A stretch of 64,000 bases of DNA. Origin: Sisyra terminalis (Eukaryota; Arthropoda; Insecta; Neuroptera; Sisyridae). This document shows positions 59,918 through 64,000 of the stretch, in pieces. The notes under the pieces were generated by a model. The model had not been told where the DNA came from. It did no database searches and saw nothing but the letters and a program-made list of their open reading frames with translations. Location: assembly GCA_958496175.1 (NCBI GenBank), contig OY292277.1:24712282-24776281 (forward strand), given 5' to 3'. Positions within the stretch are counted from its first letter, which is position 1; every line of letters begins with the position of its first letter. The position numbers were made by a program, and so were the translations under genes.

Positions 59918-60149
59918 ATTCAATTTTTTTTACATAATTGCTAGCTTTTTCACAAAACCACTGAATAATGTTTTAATAAACTTAATTTAAATAAAAATTC
60001 AAACAATGAACACGGCCATTTATTAATTTCTTGGAGAAATCATCAGCAGAAGGATCGTTCAGCAATACAATTTTCTTGTTTTCTTCCATCTGAAGTTTAT
60101 TTATATGGTACCAGATATTTGATAATTTAAAGCAAGCATTTATTTTATC

Positions 60150-60860
60150 GACAACAGTCGATCCTTAATGTCTGAAGTCGTCCACTGTATGGAAATATTT
60201 AAAAACAATCAAATTAAACTCGAAAATGTAATTCGAATTGCAGAATAACTAATTTAGAAAAGTGTTTTCCGAACAATTGATCGATGTTAGTAATGGCAAA
60301 ATTTCTGTTGACACATTACCTGCATACATTACATTCTTTGCCATTTTTTTCACTTTACTAAATCAAAGACCGAACTCATCGAGAGGGTGTTCCCAAACTT
60401 GGTTACAAATTACAAAAATCATGTTTGGTTGAGAGAACGTGTTATATTGACCCCAAAAAACGTTGTCAACGAAAATGATATTAATGAAATAGATAGTTCA
60501 GATTCAAAATAGGAAAACTGGCGAATTAGAGACCTGCAATTCGGTTGATTGTGTTACTAATAAAGATGATGTTTTCAATTATGGATAGAATTTTAAATTC
60601 GCTGAAATTTTCCGGGTTACCGCCTCATAATCCAATTAAAAATTGGATCAGTAATCCTTATGTTGTGGAATATATAGATCAACCACGTTTTGGTCATAAC
60701 ACCCGACTTGCGGTGAAAAAATTAATGAGCAACCTTATCGAAGTTACAAATTGAATTGAAAATACAAAGCAGAAGACATTTTGATTCCACATATCTCAGT
60801 TTTCCGAACGACGTGTCGTGTGACTTTAATCGACTACAATTTTCTGCATTTTCAGATACC
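60150..60860 (+). pseudogene. Helitron PIF1-like helicase, fragment 2
   Basis: Starts CLKSSTVWKYLKTIKLNSKM, then after stops FRKVFSEQLIDVSNGKISVD, FHFTKSKTELIERVFPNLVT and NYKNHVWLRERVILTPKN (60369-60510). It continues ILNSLKFSGLPPHNP and NTRLAVKKLMSNLIEVTN (to about 60751) and KYKAEDILIPHIS (about 60770-60800). Order and spacing follow the C-terminal half of Helitron helicases. Because it repeats the region that fragment 1 already covers, with different sequence, two diverged helicases contributed. The final Walker-type and CSR motifs are missing. Confidence 0.8.
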
Positions 60861-61440
60861 TCCGTAATTTTTGGACAATGATTCGTTTTATTGTTTATGT
60901 TTGCGGATTATGAATACAACGCCTGTCAATTTCTGTATCTGTATTGCTCATAAAATACATTTGTAAGATTTGATGATCTAGTAGTGGTCTAGTAGTGGTA
61001 ACAGCGCTTCCAGTAAGTGATAAATTTGTTCTTGCCTGCATTTGTTTAAGATTTTCTTAAATTATTTGAAAAATAAAAATTAATTTAAATGTTATCCAAA
61101 AATTATTATGGAATTATACCTTGAAGGGGGACATGAATTTATCCAGCACAATATGCGTTGCCCCAAACGACGTTGTTTGTAATCAACTGTTATATTTTTG
61201 AGTTTTGGTCCAGAAATTTTAAGAATCATTTCCTAGCCTATAATCTAATGAGCGTAACGGATCTGGTGATGGGACCAATTGTGGCAATTTCACTTTTCCA
61301 CCAGCTCAACATAACCCAGTATATTCACAGCTGTAGTTATGGTTGTTTAGAAGTGCGGTGGGGAAAATGAGAGTGAGGGCGGTTTCCCTATGCTTACACA
61401 ATGGGCATTGTAGTTATATCATTTTGATAACAGAAATTTA

Positions 61441-62056
<616 letters not shown>

Positions 62057-62802
62057 AAAATGCTGTAGTTAAAATTATATAACAAAAACAGACACTTATT
62101 GTTAATTATTCATTTATTTGTAAATTACACTTATTAAATTCAAAATTTCGATTGTTGATTAACTTTACATTTTCTCAAAGAAACTTAATCACCCCAATTC
62201 ACTCTTTTAGGGCAGGTTTTTTAAAAAAAAAATATTTTCACATGCCTACTTCTTATAAGGAACACACCGAATATTAAAATTTTATCTGGCAGAGGAGATA
62301 TATAATTACACGATTTTATGTATGCACGGTTTTTAAAACGTATTTACTTTAAGCTTTAATAAAAAAAATTATTTTTTTACTACTACTGTTACTTTTTTCG
62401 TTAATATTTCGTTAAAATAGGGGTTGATCGTAGAAGGGTGAAAATTAAGAGTAATATGATTTTGTGTTATTCTAAGTCATGACAAAATAAAAATCTAGCC
62501 AAAAAAATTAAAGTTTTTAATTAATAAAAAAATAAGGGTTGATCATAGAGGGGTGAAAATTTAGGGTTGTATGTATTTTTGTATGATGTATCATAAAAAA
62601 ATAAAAACAAAAAATTTTATCCAAAAAATAAAAAAAAATATTTAAGGGTGGACCACCCTTACCATTTAGGGGGATGAAAAATAGATGTTGTCCGATTCTC
62701 ATGCCTACCGAATATACATAGAAATTTTTATGAAAATCGGTCGAGCCGTTTCGGAGGAGTTTAGCTACGCACCCCGTGACACGAGAATTTTATATATTAG
62801 AC

Positions 62803-64000
62803 TAGCTGACCCGGCAAACTTCGTAGTGCCTAACAGGAATTGAACGTAGTGTTTTTTATGAACGAATATTTTAGCTACTCTTAATTTATAATTTTAATAA
62901 CAAAGTAATACGAATACAATTATGAAGTTCAATATTTAATTAGAACAATATTATATAATAATATTATATTATACAATGGGAGTAAAAATTATTAATAAAA
63001 AACAAAAATTAGTTAATTCAATGGCATGTCAACAATTCATTTAATTTATTGAAGCTATGAATTTTGGTGCATGCATTGCCCTCAGATTGATTCTCCTCAT
63101 TGAAGTACGTTGCTATTACATTGACATACGATTTGTCAAATCAAATATCTTAAATATACTAAATAAAGTCAGGTTATTTAGATCATTTTTTAACTAAAAA
63201 ATTACTGGACTGATTTTGATGATTAATGATTAGTTCAATTCACCATCGCTCCAAATAGCAGAGTAACTATTATTAACTATTAACATATCTTAATAATACA
63301 CGGAAAAATATGAATAAAATCAGTTTTTAAATAATTAGGCTTGGAATTTTCCGTAGTTGGCAGTTCACGTGACCCACACTTTGATGTCAATGCTGTCAAT
63401 TTTATACTGTCTGTAACTCTTTCTTAAAGGCATATAACGATAGTTATTGAAAGATCTATCTTCGCATTGACTCAATATGTTTTGAAAGCGCAATGATTTT
63501 ATTGTTGGTGATTTCCCCCAAACAGTGCCAAGTACTCCAAGATGGAATTCTACCAATAAAATAAATACTTGCTTAAAATCATAAAATCTGTGGCACAATG
63601 TAAAGAAATTTCAGTTGGAGACATAAGGCATGCGTTGTGGAATGATCAATCTGCTCAAAAATTTCCCAAGCAAATGTTAAATATCGGTAATAACCATGTT
63701 CTTGTCAACGAATTGAGTGTATTGATTTCATTTCCTTTGAATTTTTGGGATTTCGTCTCATTCAATTTTTTTTACATAATTGCTAGCTTTTTCACAAAAC
63801 CACTGAATAATGTTTTAGTAAACTTAATTTGAATAAAAATTCAAACAATGAACACGGCCATTTATTAATTTCTTGGAGAAATCATCAGCAGAAGGATCGT
63901 TCAGCAATACAATTTTCTTGTTTTCTTCCATCTGAAGTTTATTTATATGGTACCAGATATTTGATAATTTAAAGCAAGCATTTATTTTATCGACAACAGT
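62803..64000 (+). mobile_element. Helitron-like element, unit 2 (cut by window end)
   Basis: Every position repeats unit 1 at an offset of exactly 3,842 bp, with roughly ten substitutions and no indel in about 1,200 bp (near 99% identity by eye). It abuts the end of unit 1 with no spacer, so the two are head to tail. It includes the helicase fragment 1 region with the same stops. It runs out of the window before helicase fragment 2. Confidence 0.85.

Overview
This window is eukaryotic, nuclear and almost certainly from an insect. It is very AT-rich, its genes are split by GT-AG introns, and it is full of DNA-transposon debris (hAT-type MITEs, Helitrons, a mariner relic) with a few retroelement pieces. 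Several genes are arthropod-typical: a chitinolytic GH20 hexosaminidase with close sequence similarity to insect Hex1/NAG1, a ZAD/C2H2 zinc-finger protein and a Jupiter microtubule protein. The order of insect cannot be decided from the sequence alone.

Layout. 1-14.9 kb holds no intact gene that I can recognise. It contains a gypsy-type solo LTR (1470-1853, TSD atac), a hAT-like fragment, a mariner transposase relic (about 4300-4560), a MITE, a decayed processed copy of ribose-phosphate pyrophosphokinase (10690-11409) and a CpG-rich island near 14.2 kb. 14.9-21.3 kb is the minus-strand hexosaminidase gene, with two alternative first exons that are phase-compatible with the same exon 2. 21.3-29.7 kb is gene-poor, with hAT-like and RTE retrotransposon fragments. 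29.7-34.0 kb is a complete 8-exon vanin/biotinidase-like gene. It is followed at 36.5-38.1 kb by a broken tandem copy containing a perfect 94-bp-arm fold-back palindrome. An intron fragment of a third copy lies upstream at 28.8-29.0 kb.

40.8-52.4 kb is the gene-dense part: a ZAD zinc-finger gene (+), tubulin-folding cofactor B (+), the spliceosomal WD40 protein PLRG1 (-) and the DEAD-box helicase DDX10/Dbp4 (+). TBCB and PLRG1 converge with 139 bp between stops. PLRG1 and DDX10 diverge with 108 bp between start codons. 55.3-55.9 kb holds the two 3' exons of Jupiter (-), and a small acidic ORF lies just upstream. From 58,961 to the end there are two head-to-tail copies of a Helitron-like element at exactly 3,842 bp spacing. 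They carry dead PIF1-like helicase fragments, and the first copy contains a long inverted repeat around a (TA)n tract.

The genes have no evident joint pathway; they are neighbours. For every spliced gene called complete, the listed exons sum to a multiple of three and the splice phases match. All coordinates come from reading splice sites by eye and were not checked against transcripts.
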